Part shown: piece by piece, positions 1 to 10,368 of the stretch
How the letters are laid out: the number at the start of each line of letters is the position of its first letter
How positions within the stretch are numbered: position 1 is the first letter of the stretch
From: Narthecium ossifragum
Taxonomy: Eukaryota; Streptophyta; Magnoliopsida; Dioscoreales; Nartheciaceae
Assembly: GCA_963920575.1 (NCBI GenBank)
Contig: OY986963.1
Coordinates: forward strand, 3,944,896 to 4,008,895
Reading direction: 5' to 3'
Length of the DNA: 64,000 nt
Translations under genes and position numbers: made by a program
Notes under the pieces: generated by a model
What the model saw: the letters and a program-made list of their open reading frames with translations, nothing else
What the model was told of the DNA's origin: nothing
The model's database searches: none

Positions 1-560
1 CCATATTTTTCTTGGTTGCATTTTTTCAAGAAATCTTTGGAATAGATACAAACATTGTATGAAGATCAAAGGCCAAACGGGAAGCTTGGTATCCTTATGG
101 AGCATTTGGGGGAGTCAAGAGAGTCTCAAGAAATAAAAGAAAGGTTGGGATTGCATTGTTGCTGCTGTTTGTTGGGGATTATGGCTTGAAAGGAATAATA
201 GGATCTTTAACTTTAAATGCAAATCAAGTGAAGAACTCTTCAAGAGTATTAATGCTTCTCTCATTTGATGGATTGGAGAAGGCCTCTCCAAAAGGAAGCT
301 ATTTCATCTGCACAAAATGCTCAACATAATTTCGGAGAGAGAGGACATCGATACGGAGCAATTCTATAACAGCTAAATTATCTTGCTCCGTCTTGTTTTT
401 TTTCCTCTTTTTCTCCTTTGACCGATCTCTTCTCACTTTGTTTGTAGCCTTTACTTTCTATCTTTTCAGTCCCTTTATGAAATGTCTAGGAAGCTTTATA
501 TCTTTTAATGCATTCAGGGGTTCGTTAACCACTCTTTCTGCTCAAAAAAAAAAAAAAAAA
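1..560 (+). mobile_element. 3' end of a degenerate LINE (non-LTR retrotransposon)
   Basis: The frame beginning near base 159 reads AAVCWGLWLERNNRIF, the W-x(2)-W-x-ERN-x-RIF pattern typical of the C-terminal part of plant LINE reverse-transcriptase polyproteins. The frame is broken by a stop near base 260, so this is a dead copy. A pyrimidine-rich 3' UTR follows and ends in an A-tract of about 18 bases at 543-560. The 5' part lies outside the window. Confidence 0.7.
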
Positions 561-1239
561 TAGTGGCGTTTTCAAGCCCCAACCTCTCATCCCCCCATAA
601 TTTCCGGAATGCCACTCCAAGCTTCCCAGAGATACTCCCATAGCGACCGTAACGCTGCTCGCCAGAAGACGACGGCGCTGGCAGGCCTTGTAATTTCGTA
701 CTCTGACGGGCCAGATCTGCTGCAGCCACAACAAGGGCGTGACTGAGACGAGGAAGGTGCACACAAGCTTCCTCTCGTCAGGCTAGAGTTAGCATCCTAT
801 GGATATATGTATGAGGGCAGTCATGTTCCATTCACTGTTTAGGCTTAAGCCAAAGAGCACGTCGACGTGACTTCTCTTGCTATATATTGACACCATTCTC
901 TGGATATGTGCAGTTTTTAACAGGCTAGGGTTAAACTTATACTGTAAATTAGTTGCGTGAATAAACGAACTGGACGGTTACTACGGTAAAGAAGCTCTTA
1001 TTTAAACTGTTTAAACCCTCCCGGTACTGAGCACCAATGAACGAGATAGATAGAGATAGAGCTCTACTTTCTATATTATTCGCTATCTCTCTCTCCGAGC
1101 TCTGACCACCTTCATCTCTTTCCCTCCGGACCTCCGGTCAGTCCATAGATATTCCTCCTTGGTCTTCGTGACCCTTGCTGTTGTTTTAGTGTCTGTCTCA
1201 TGGAGTGACGTAGATAAAGAGGCACGTATATATAAAGCG
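561..1239. other. Upstream region of the SPL8-like gene
   Basis: No gene is supported here. The part at 561-775 is GC-rich, with short open frames on the minus strand that match no family I know. A TATA-like stretch lies near 880, and a CT-rich leader-like stretch with CTATCTCTCTCTCC lies at 1083-1096, a common look for plant 5' UTRs. The TATATAAA at 1228-1235 is only a few bases from the start codon, too close to serve as its TATA box. Confidence 0.4.
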
Positions 1240-2558
1240 ATGTCGTTGGAGTACGAATGGGGGAACCCGGTGGCTGCGGCGGCGGCGATGTTACTGTTCG
1301 GCGAGGAACCTGCCGCTCATGACACGTGTCATCAGGAGCGGCAGGGTTTCGAACACTACGCAGGGGGAGGAGCCCATGTCCTGCCGGCTGATTTCTTTAG
1401 TCACCCGGCGGGGCCGACCTCTGCGGTGGCGGGACTGTTCCCGCCGTCGACACCAGCTTCCTTCCACCAGAGGTACAATGTGGCGCTTCCGGCGGCGCCG
1501 ACGACGATAGGACTCGACTTAGGTGTGAGGACGTACTTCTCGTCATCAGTCGCGTCGGCGGAGCTGGGGATGGTGGTCGGAGGGCGCACTTCCCGGCGAA
1601 GGACACGCGTGGCAAAGTGCCAGGCCGAAGGGTGCGGAGCCGACCTCGCACATGCGAAGCATTATCACCGAAGGCATAAGGTGTGCGAGTTTCACTCAAA
1701 GGCATCCACCGTCATCACCGCCGGACTATCGCAGCGCTTCTGTCAACAATGCAGCAGGTTTCCTTCCCCTCTTCTTGTTGATCATGGGGTGCTTCTTGCT
1801 TATTATTTTCATGAACCCTGATTTGGGTACATGCCACGTAGGCATGTGCATCATGTGCATTGCACATGCCTACGTGGCCACCAATACCCACCGTTGGATT
1901 GAACCGGGATGTGTGCCCGGTTCAATCCTACGGTAGAGATTTGTGTAAAACACAAATCTTTTTCCTATTTTCATTACTTCCACGTTAAAAAGTATCGTAT
2001 AAGGTGTAAAACACATGCAAGCATGCATGCAGGTTTCACGTGCTATCGGAGTTCGATCATGGAAAGCGGAGCTGCCGGAAGAGGCTGGCTGACCACAACC
2101 GCCGCCGGCGGAAATCGCAAGACCTGACAACTATATTGGAGACATCAAACCCTCAGAGTCAGATCAGTAACAACGAGACAAGTCCAAATAAAGATAAGGT
2201 TTTGTTCACCGCTACTAGTAGCAGCAGCAACAATAACCAACCTATGAGCACACTGCAGCCGGATCTAATAGTGTGGAACAAGGAGCCACCATTGCCTTCA
2301 ACGCCGCCGCCGCCACCACCTCCGTCACAGCCCAGCCATATGGCTCTGGGTTTGGGATGCTTTGCTCAAGATGGTGAAGTGGTGGTGGTGCCAGCTTCCA
2401 CAGGGCTGTCGGCTTCTTCTTCAACCGGCATATCACCGACGAGAGCTTCCTTTCTTTCAGGGATCGGAGAGTTCCGTGAGCAGGAGCATCGGTTCTGCAC
2501 ACCGTGCTGGGATGAGGCGGAGGATGGCAGCAGCATCAGAGGACTTTTTCAGCAGTAG
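1240..2558 (+). CDS. SPL8-like: SQUAMOSA promoter-binding-like transcription factor, SPL8/LIGULELESS1 type
   Basis: Plant-specific nuclear transcription factor that binds GTAC-core DNA through the SBP domain. Exons are 1240-1757 and 2033-2558 (347 aa). The intron splits an Arg codon right after RFCQQCSR, the conserved SBP intron position. The SBP domain starts near Cys127 ([10 protein letters not shown], then [21 protein letters not shown]) and continues in exon 2 with [27 protein letters not shown], which holds the second zinc site and the basic nuclear signal. The [10 protein letters not shown] motif before it resembles the GLNLGGRTYF motif of SPL8 and LG1 proteins. No miR156 site (ALSLLS) is present, as expected for this clade. 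I chose the start at 1240 because the 27 upstream in-frame residues overlap the promoter-like TATATAAA. The 275-bp intron is almost filled by hairpins. Family members act in ligule, anther and inflorescence development. Confidence 0.88.
1833..1959. repeat. Three consecutive hairpins inside the SPL8-like intron
   Basis: Three perfect inverted repeats follow each other: an 18-bp arm pair (GCCACGTAGGCATGTGCA, 1833-1850 and 1861-1878), a 13-bp pair (GGATTGAACCGGG, 1896-1908 and 1916-1928) and a 10-bp pair (AGATTTGTGT, 1937-1946 and 1950-1959). The CATGCCACGT and GATTTGTGTA words recur in the MITE copies near 3.5, 30.0, 45.5 and 53.6 kb, so this is probably a derived or rearranged member of that family. 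Confidence 0.7.
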
Positions 2559-2948
2559 TCTTGAATTCTTGATCGAGTCTGTCTAGGGCTTGTTCTCATG
2601 CATGTCTTCATTTTCACTTAAAGTAATAAGACAACTTATGTATAAGCTGTTTGAGTGAAAACAACCTTTTCTTTTCGTTCTTTTATGTTTATTTGTTGAG
2701 CCGATTATTCTGGATCAGGGAGATGTCATTTTTGATGCAGCAAAGTAATTCTTGTTTTCTCCACAGAAGAGATTCATCAAAAATAGCTTATTCCCACCAT
2801 GGCTGCGGACATGTGATTACAAAATCACATGTCATTATTGTTTGCCCATTTATATATGGAAAATGCTTTCATCCCACCTAGCTGAGTGTTTGTACTCTTT
2901 TTCTTTCTATTTGGTTCGTAATCCACGGGCTTTATCTAATCAAAAAAA
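2559..2948 (+). other. 3' flank of the SPL8-like gene
   Basis: AT-rich sequence with a possible polyadenylation region (AAGTAATAAGA near 2622). It ends with CTAATCAAAAAAAAAA at 2937-2950, which resembles LINE tails seen at 18.1 and 25.9 kb. No gene is seen. Confidence 0.35.
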
Positions 2949-3339
2949 AAATTTGTGTAATACCGAATCTACCGATTCGTCCATATAGTCCATCGGTAAA
3001 TCAGTAGTTCATCGGTAATGTACTAGCGATTCATCCATGTAGTCCAATCGGTAGATCAGTAGTCCATCGATAGTGATCTACCGATGGACTACATTAATGA
3101 ATCGGTAGTGTACACTACTGATTAATTTGTATCGGTAGTGAGGTACCGATTCATTGATAGAGTCCATCGGTATCTTACTATCGATGGACTAGATGAATAA
3201 TTCAATCGGTAGTCTACTACCGATTCATTGATCTAGTTCATCGGTAGTGTTCTACCGATGGACTACATGAAAGAATCGGTAGTCCACTACCGATTCGGAC
3301 ATGTGTAATGCACATATGACGTTAACATGTACACCAATC
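2949..3339. mobile_element. Palindrome-rich MITE, copy A
   Basis: About 390 bp built almost entirely from alternating ATCGGTAG and CTACCGAT motifs separated by spacers such as TCATTGATCTAGTT. It begins with a degenerate ATTTGTGTA end and finishes with CATGTACACCAATC, the reverse complement of the GATTGGTGTACATG terminus seen in other copies. No coding potential. CACTACCGAT inside the array recalls subterminal repeats of CACTA transposons, but no CACTACAAGAAA terminus is present. Confidence 0.6.
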
Positions 3340-3371
3340 AGCGTCCTTTATATATTCACATACTGAATAAT

Positions 3372-3769
3372 GATTGGTGGACATGTACACACCTATCGGT
3401 AGCCAACTACCGATTGTTTGATCTAATCCGGTAGTAAGATATCGATATCTTTATCGGTAATCCACTACCGATGGGATAGATGAAAGTGTCGATATTTATC
3501 TACCAATTTGTGAATGCACATGCCACGTGGCATACACATTACACATGCCACGAATCGGTAGTGAGATACCGAATCTTTATTCTAGTCCAGTCCACCTATG
3601 GACTAGATCAATGGATCAGTATCTCACTACCGATGAAATATATCAATGATCGAATCAGTAGATATCGGTAGTGAGATACCATGGATCTAGCCCATCGATA
3701 GTCCACTATCAATGGAGTAGAATAAAGATTCGGTATCCCATTACTGATTCATGGCAATGGACACCGATC
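3372..3769. mobile_element. Palindrome-rich MITE, copy B
   Basis: It starts with GATTGGTGGACATGTACAC at 3372 and ends with a degenerate GGACACCGATC at 3769. Between them are repeated ATCGGTAG/CTACCGAT units and a CACATGCCACGTGGCAT palindrome near 3518-3534. It lies 32 bp from copy A, so the two may be one duplicated or nested insertion. Confidence 0.55.
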
Positions 3770-4836
3770 TCATTTCATCTCCAAATCAACAAAACCCATT
3801 ACACCTTGCAACCCAAAGCCCACCCTTGAAACTACCCACAGCGTGCCACGTGTGAGAGGAAGGGATCCTCCTTTCTGTGAGAGTGTCGATCGAAAAGATT
3901 ATTCCAACCCATCTATTCCACATTGATGTGCATGTTTTATTATAATTTTTTTTGTTAAAATTTTTGGCTCTTCAGTTTTTGGTTCTGTTGCAAGCGCAAT
4001 AGAACTTATTGCATTTGAAGAAAAATCTACTCAATAAGTATACAAAAGCGGCAGCAATTTCATGGTCTACCTTAATTTTCTTCTCTGTTGATCTCAATTT
4101 TGGAACCCCATTGGATATTATGAGGAGTGTGTTAGCTAGATAACTTTTAATCTTTGCTTGTACACAATGAATAGCATTATGCCGTCCCCTAAAGTGAGGA
4201 GGACGTCGTCCAACTCTCTCTTTTCCCACATAATATTTCTATCATCAAAATATTTCATCAAAAGTACCGTGAAAGGCTGCAAGAACATGATAGACCCAAG
4301 CATCAAATGCCGAACGACGAAGGGAGCAGGAAGGCAGGGGAGGGGACAGCAGCATTAGTCATTACACAGACAGAACATCTTGAGATAGGTTCTGTCAGGA
4401 GATAGGTTCTGTCAGGAGAATCCAGTATCATTTATAAAGTTGGACACGTTCAAATCCGGACAACCTAATCGGTGTCACATGCATGCCTCTGCTCTCTCTG
4501 CTATCTTTGTATGCATGCCCCCCTGCTGGACAAACCAGAGACTTCGTTTGTATATATCGTGGATATACATTTAGTACCCAATATGATCTTTTGCTCTATC
4601 TGCTTCGTTTGTATACATTTGCTCTATCTGCTATCTAAGTTCAGATCATCAAAACGGAACCAACCGCAAGAGTACTACAGCTAACCAATTTGTCACAAAT
4701 GTTACAAATTAATTCAATGGAGATGACAACATTGGCTTCATGATATTAGATTTGATTTTAAGAGCTTCAACTATACACTACATGAGCCCCCTCAAAAGAT
4801 TTCAGAACAATCCGCTTCCCCTTAGGCTTGTTTCTC
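3770..4836. other. Intergenic region between the two SPL loci
   Basis: No gene recognised. A 17-bp direct duplication, GATAGGTTCTGTCAGGA, occurs at about 4384-4418, and GCTCTATCTGCT is repeated near 4593 and 4620. Short open frames here look random. Confidence 0.4.
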
Positions 4837-7508
4837 CTAGGGATAATGTCGAATGATGAAACCAGGCATCTGCATGAGGTCTAGTGTCACCTGCGTACCC
4901 GACTCCGAGTAGTGGTTCCAGCCATCAGCCGGGAACTGCAGCGGTGCTTGTGATGGTAGTTGCTGGTGGTGTTGCATGAGCATCAGATGGTTCTCCGGAT
5001 TCATACTGTGCCAGTTGCCATTGTGCTCCGAGAGCACCTGCTTGGCGAGGATGGCGGCTCGGTTCTCTGCAATGAGCTCGGAAAGTGCAGCACTGGACCG
5101 GGAAGAAAGATCGAAGGTTGGGATACAAGGAGAAGAATTGCATGACAGAAGAGAGAGAGCACGACCCTGGGGCTGGGGTGTTGATGATGATATGCAAGGA
5201 AATCTGCCACCCATCATTGTACCTTCTGCGAGACGGACAATAAGAATAAGTACAAAGGGGGCATTTAGATTGTGTTGGAAAGATGATATATGTACAGTCC
5301 CAGCATCATCTCCTTTGTTTGTGTAGTAGCAAGGATAACAGTTACGATCAGCACTTACATGCAGACAAGACTTGCAATAATAGCTTACTGATGCACTCTG
5401 ATTGGAAAGTAACGAGCGAAATATTGGGAATTAGCAACTAGCTTGATCTAACAATAGAATGATGAATAACTCAACGTTGAGTAGCTAGATTTATCAAACA
5501 AAAAGCATGTGTATTTATTTCATTTGCTAGATGCAGGCATATATAGACGCACAAATTTCAACAATTAGAAGATCAAGGTGGATAAAAAGGCTTTTAAGAA
5601 AATAGTCTGGCAATCTTCTATGAATTGAACTAACTGGCATTGATGATTATTTATGTCTACACATTTAATCCAACAAACCAAAATTAAGGTTACACAGAGT
5701 CCATTAATCCAGAGTTAAAGAAAGAAAAGAAAAAAAAAAAAAGAAGCAAACGGACACTGCAAATCAGAAAATGTTTCTTTCACATCATATTGCCAAAACA
5801 GCTATGCCTATGGTGATTGAAACAGAACTAGAAAAGAGATCAGCGTTTCACTTCCAAGGAGCAATATGATGATCATAATATCAAGCTAGAATCTTCTATT
5901 TAATTAATCGGGCTTTGATTTGGAAACTAACTGTCAGCCTGTAATTCCACACCCTCAAGCATATGATGGAAAAAACATGAGTAGGAAAGTCGATATATAT
6001 AAGACTTGAAAACCTGCATGCAATGCATACAAGAAACCTACAAACAAGGCCAAGAGTTATTTTACAGCTAAATGGAGCTAATGGAGTCGTGGCCACAATG
6101 ACTAAGGGACTCTGTCGGTCAGACCAATTAGTCATTAGCTTACTAATTTCATTTTTTTGCCAGAAAACATTTCTCGATAGAACAATGAACAAGTTGTAGC
6201 CAGTTCAAAGGGTAAAAATGACATGGTGACCATCCTGATCTGGAATCTGGATGATCCCAAAAAAGTCCATAAAAATATAAGAACGTCGACTGGTCATCTA
6301 TTCACTTGCAAATTCAACGACAACAGGTTGAGTACGTTTATGCCCCGTATTCTGATGATACATTCATCCCATGTAGCATTTCAAACCTTTACAAACAGGT
6401 CTGTGGAATTAGTGTATTATTTTGCTCTTCATTGGCCATCTGGTTTTGTCCAAATACCTTATTGTGCTACAATGTCTTTTCACTGAAAAGGATATGCCAT
6501 ATTGTGACATTCCTCAGCTAATTTAGTTAGATGTGACTTGCATACGAGAGATATAATTAGGACTTCAAGTGACATTTGTATCCTTAAAAAATTTCTACAG
6601 AATATTCTTCGAGTACCAAAACGAACATGATTTGATCCCAATTAATCTCCTCTAGGAAGCAAAAACACTGAGCAGCTAAATGTTAATGTGCTCATTTATA
6701 ACCCCAGGGCATTAGTCCTTCATGATCAATGTTTCTATTTTCTTGCATTCGAACACTTGTTAAATCTCAGACGCCACCTTGAAGGTGAAGATGTACATGG
6801 AAGCCTCAGCCTAATTGCATATATTCGAGAAACTGGGGAGATGAATGTCATTAAGAAACCCTAAGTCCATTTTAATCCATCCATTGGACATAGTAATTAA
6901 AGTGTGCAGATCAAATTGCCAACCTAGTAATATATCCAACTCGAATGATATATCTGGGCAAATGTACAAATTGTCCTACTGGTTCCATCTCAATATGTCA
7001 TAACTGATGAAATCTTCACACTGTCTTGTTCCAGTGAACAATTGGCATTCATAAGAACACAACCAATTAAAGCCCAGAAACCTCAATAAGATGAAATCAA
7101 GTTGCAATGTCTTCTGTCCTACACTCCTACTAGTATAAAGGCCAGTGAACAAAACGTAGTTGTTTCAGTCAACCTACAATTCTGTCTGTGAGTTCTATAT
7201 AGCATCTTGCCATCTTGTCATAATGTTTCAGAGTATCCACGAGTAGTATATTAACTAATTAGCTCTAACAACAACGTGTTATACTAGACATGCCGCAAGT
7301 GAGATATGATTTTTTAGCAGCATGCAGTGTGTTGTGATTGGTACACCAACTCCAGCTTTTCAGTCCCACCACACCTTATATATGTCGGCAACGTCCCTGC
7401 ACCCTACCTAGCCATAAACCCATCTCCACCGCACACACAACCCTTCCCCTACCTTTTCCCCACCACCCTATGCACACTCTCAGCCTCATAATAAAAGTAG
7501 CTAAAAGC

Positions 7509-7550
<42 letters not shown>

Positions 7551-8381
7551 AAGAAACGCAACCCTAGCCCTAACACTAACCCTAACCCTAGACTAGCCTT
7601 TACTCTTCAGTGCCAACCCTTGGAAGATGTCCCCCTCTCTGCCTTCCCAAACAGAGTCTCTGCGTCCAAGACTGGACAAGAACAACTCATACAACAAGAA
7701 AAGAATGAAACCAAGACGACGATGGAAGGAGAAAGAGTACCAAGAGAAGTGTTCTTAATATTAATGGAGTCGTTGCCAGTGCTCTTCCTCCTGCGCTCGT
7801 TATGCCCTGCCAGCCGCCTTCTGCAACTCCTCTTAGTGTCGTCAAACTCCGATAGAACATGGAACCTAGCTAGACAAACATTAACCAGGCCATAAGCTCA
7901 TCAAACCAAACACAACAATAAAAACATATATATAGAAGCAAAATAGAGAAGAAAATGTTATATATGTCTGAGTGGACCTGCTGCATTGCTGGCAAAACCG
8001 CTGCTCGATGCCATGAACAAGCACCTTGGGAGCCTTAGAATGGACCTCGCAGACCTTATGCCTTCTATGATACTCCTTAGCATCCCCAAGAAGTTCGTTG
8101 CACTCCTCCACCTGGCACCGTGCCACCACCGTGGCCGCCGTAGACGCTCTCTCCTTCTTGGCCATGACCACCGCTGCACTAGCCCCAACCACCCCTTCCT
8201 CCTCGTAGTACTGCCTCTTTCCCAGCTTCAGGCAAGTGAGGTGCTGCTGTTGGAGGGGGTGGTACGGGTGGTGATGATGGTCGCCGGTGTAGGCGCAGCA
8301 GGAGGAGGAGGCGACGCCGGGGAAGTCCCAGAAGCCAGCCCAAGATGGAAGGCCTTTGCCAGGTCCAGTAGCGTTCTCCAT
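4837..8381 (-). CDS. SPL transcription factor locus lacking the middle SBP exon (probable broken gene)
   Basis: Two exons of an SBP-box gene are clear. Exon 1 (7978-8381, 134 codons plus two bases) has [12 protein letters not shown], then [30 protein letters not shown] and RFCQQCSR, ending in AG before a GTCCAC donor at the conserved SBP intron site. The last exon (4837-5225) follows a CGCAG acceptor and encodes [15 protein letters not shown] (the miR156 target peptide) and a tail ending in FIIRHYP. The exon that must encode FHxLxEFD...RSCRxRLxxHN was looked for on the minus strand across 5226-7977 and not found. Joining exon 1 directly to the last exon shifts the frame; a middle exon with a length leaving remainder 2 when divided by 3 would be needed. 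Without it the second zinc site and the nuclear signal are lost. Clade is uncertain (SPL9/15/14-like). Confidence 0.72.
5143..5162 (-). promoter_or_regulatory. miR156 target site in the last exon of the minus-strand SPL locus
   Basis: Read on the minus strand, the 20 bases are GTGCTCTCTCTCTTCTGTCA, the canonical miR156/157 recognition site of SPL mRNAs. It encodes ALSLLS in frame with the exon. An intact site in an otherwise incomplete gene means that any transcript could still be bound by miR156. Confidence 0.9.
7515..7590. repeat. (TA)n tract followed by a short telomere-like repeat
   Basis: An uninterrupted TA run at 7515-7548 is followed at 7561-7590 by degenerate CCCTAA-type units, including ACCCTAGCCCTAAC and AACCCTAACCCTAG. 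The tract lies between exon 1 and the last exon of the minus-strand SPL locus. Telo-box motifs also occur in ordinary plant promoters, so this need not be a telomere relic. A plus-strand 57-codon frame at 7722-7895 lies nearby, but I recognise nothing in it. Confidence 0.6.
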
Positions 8382-8483
8382 GTAGTTTAGTATCCTCTCT
8401 TTGTGGGTATCTCAGAGTGTTGTACGCCAGCCCGAGAGTCCTCCAATGGATTGGCGAAGAGTGGACAAAGAAGTAGATAAAAG

Positions 8484-8520
<37 letters not shown>

Positions 8521-9334
8521 AAAGCAATGGAGAAAAAAGGGCTTCCGCGCGCTGCTCGCTCGCTCGCTCAATTGTAATGGTGGTGAGAGTGGTGCTGTCA
8601 CGGTCTTAGAGGAGTTATTATTATAATGAAGCCGGCCGGTGTGATCACGTGCGACTGGCACTTGGACGACCGGCGCATCGCACGTGCCTGGGAGGGGAAG
8701 CCTGGGAGGGGAAGGGGCAGGAGTGGGGCCCGGACACGTGGACCGAGGAGGCCGAGTTGTTCAATCGCCTGCTGACAAGACTCAAGACAGCAGGTGAAAT
8801 GGGTTGGTGGGGACACATTAATGGGACTTAAATATATACTGATGGCAAGCACCCTCTTTGTTAATTATGAAGCCAGGAGTCTATTTAGACTTAATATATA
8901 TGAAAAATTGAAATCATCCATTCTTCTTCATTGTTATGGAAAATATAACATAAGATAGGTAAATATATTTTGGTATCAAAATATAAACAGCTTTTCTTTT
9001 GGTATAAAAGGAAAATTTAAGTAATTATATAATAATAATAAAATAAACCCAAGTGAGAACAGCTCCACTATTCCAACCGTAGCGGTTTGTCGACTCACCC
9101 AGGCCAGATGTTGTGACTTGATAAGGAACAAAAAGGCTTCTCCTTTGTACGAGACGATCAGTCAGTAACAATAGCAATACGAGAGAATCCATGGTTTTGG
9201 TTTTGACATGACCGGATTCGGCCCATGCTACATCCTGGGCGTCCATTTCAAGAAACGCCCTAGATTTCCGACAAGTGTCCAACTCATTCTCTCTCCTTAT
9301 GTATATTCTTCTCTACCCTACTGTTAACTCATTA
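8382..9334. other. 5' region of the minus-strand SPL locus and flank
   Basis: A (GA)n run at 8488-8516 would read as (CT)n in the 5' leader of the minus-strand SPL transcript. Around 8540-8780 the DNA is GC-rich, with repeats of CTGGGAGGGGAAG. From 8830 on it is AT-rich with no gene. Confidence 0.4.
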
Positions 9335-9529
9335 TCCTTATATGAGACTATAATTATAAGTAAAACCTTTGTTGTACTACGTGGCGAGAGAATGTCCTAG
9401 GTGGAGCCTATGTGGCGCTCATGTGACATGATAATCCTAGGTTGATGGGGGTTTAGTGGGAGGGAGTTATTGGGTGTTTATTGGGACGGGGTCGGTGGTT
9501 ACTCTGGTATGTGGCAGGGGCACAACTAA
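9335..9529 (+). mobile_element. Non-autonomous Helitron, family 1 copy A
   Basis: It begins TCCTTATATGAG after a host A (9334) and ends CTAA before a host T (9530), the A|TC...CTRR|T signature of Helitron insertion without target duplication. The 5' end matches the copy at 18546. The body (CCTAGGTGGAGCCTATGTGG, TTATTGGGTG, GGCAGGGGCAC) matches the copies at 18.5 and 20.0 kb. Confidence 0.7.
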
Positions 9530-9929
9530 TTCCCTTATATAAATGCTCACTATTGTATATTTATACTCTCTTATCAACCTTATAAGGAGCAGTTTCGGTT
9601 AACATACATTAATTCATATCCCCTAAGTTTCTTTATATATATTCCCTAAGTTTGCTTTATATAAAGCTACATTAATTCATATCAATCTAAGTTCTATTAA
9701 TATTATTTTATGCTAAGACTTATATTATTATTTTATATACCCTAAGTTTTATTGGCTATGTTTTATGGTGGCAGTGAACAAAAAGCTATGACCAACCTTC
9801 GAACCCTGGACCACCTATGAGTCAACACAGTCATCTAACCAAACAAACTACAGGGAGTTTGTTAAAATTTTATATTAGCAATAACTAAAAACTGTATCAT
9901 GGGCACAGGTGAGTACTAGTGTATATATA

Positions 9930-10240
9930 CTAGGTGGTGGGCCAGTGCCACGGCTAACTACTCACTATCTTTTTCTCTCCTCTCTCCAATAACTTACACC
10001 AAGTCAGCTCACTATTCTCTTTTTTATTATTTAATTACAATCTTATGCCACGTGTGCATGACTCACCCCCCACTATCTCTTTCTCTCCTCTCTCCAATAA
10101 CTTACACCACGTCATCCCACTATCTTCTTCTTTTTTCCTTTATCCACGTGTGCATGCCACGTGTGTATAATTCTATGACTCGGATAATGAGTCATAATCT
10201 AAGTCATAAAAGTAACTGTCACCTGATCTTATAATATAGA
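9930..10240 (-). mobile_element. Non-autonomous Helitron, family 2
   Basis: On the minus strand it starts TCTATATTATAAG after a host A (complement of T10241) and ends ACCACCTAG before a host T (complement of A9929). A short GTGG/CCAC stem lies just before the CTAG end, as in plant Helitrons. The body contains two direct copies of a segment with CTCTCCAATAACTTACACCA, near 9983 and 10093, and CACGTGTGCATG words. Length is 311 bp, with no coding sequence. Confidence 0.72.
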
Positions 10241-10368
10241 TATATATAATATATTTTACATATTATATATATAAGTTTTATGACGTAATTACAAATGACT
10301 CATTTATCTCTGCACACGTGACATGGTTGTAAATATAGAGGGATATTGTTGTGGGCGGTTACCCATGA

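Noticed and set aside
1397..1705. Minus-strand frames over SPL8 exon 1
   Set aside because: Shadows of the GC-rich SBP exon; the plus-strand frame shows the conserved domain.
2949..3769. Possible CRISPR-like or satellite array
   Set aside because: The spacers are similar to each other, the units are palindromes in alternating orientation, and shared termini recur at other loci, which fits a MITE; this is plant nuclear DNA.
7338..7895. 185-codon plus-strand open frame, or a 57-codon frame from 7722
   Set aside because: It runs through a TA microsatellite and the telomere-like repeat and has no recognisable domain; it lies within the SPL gap.
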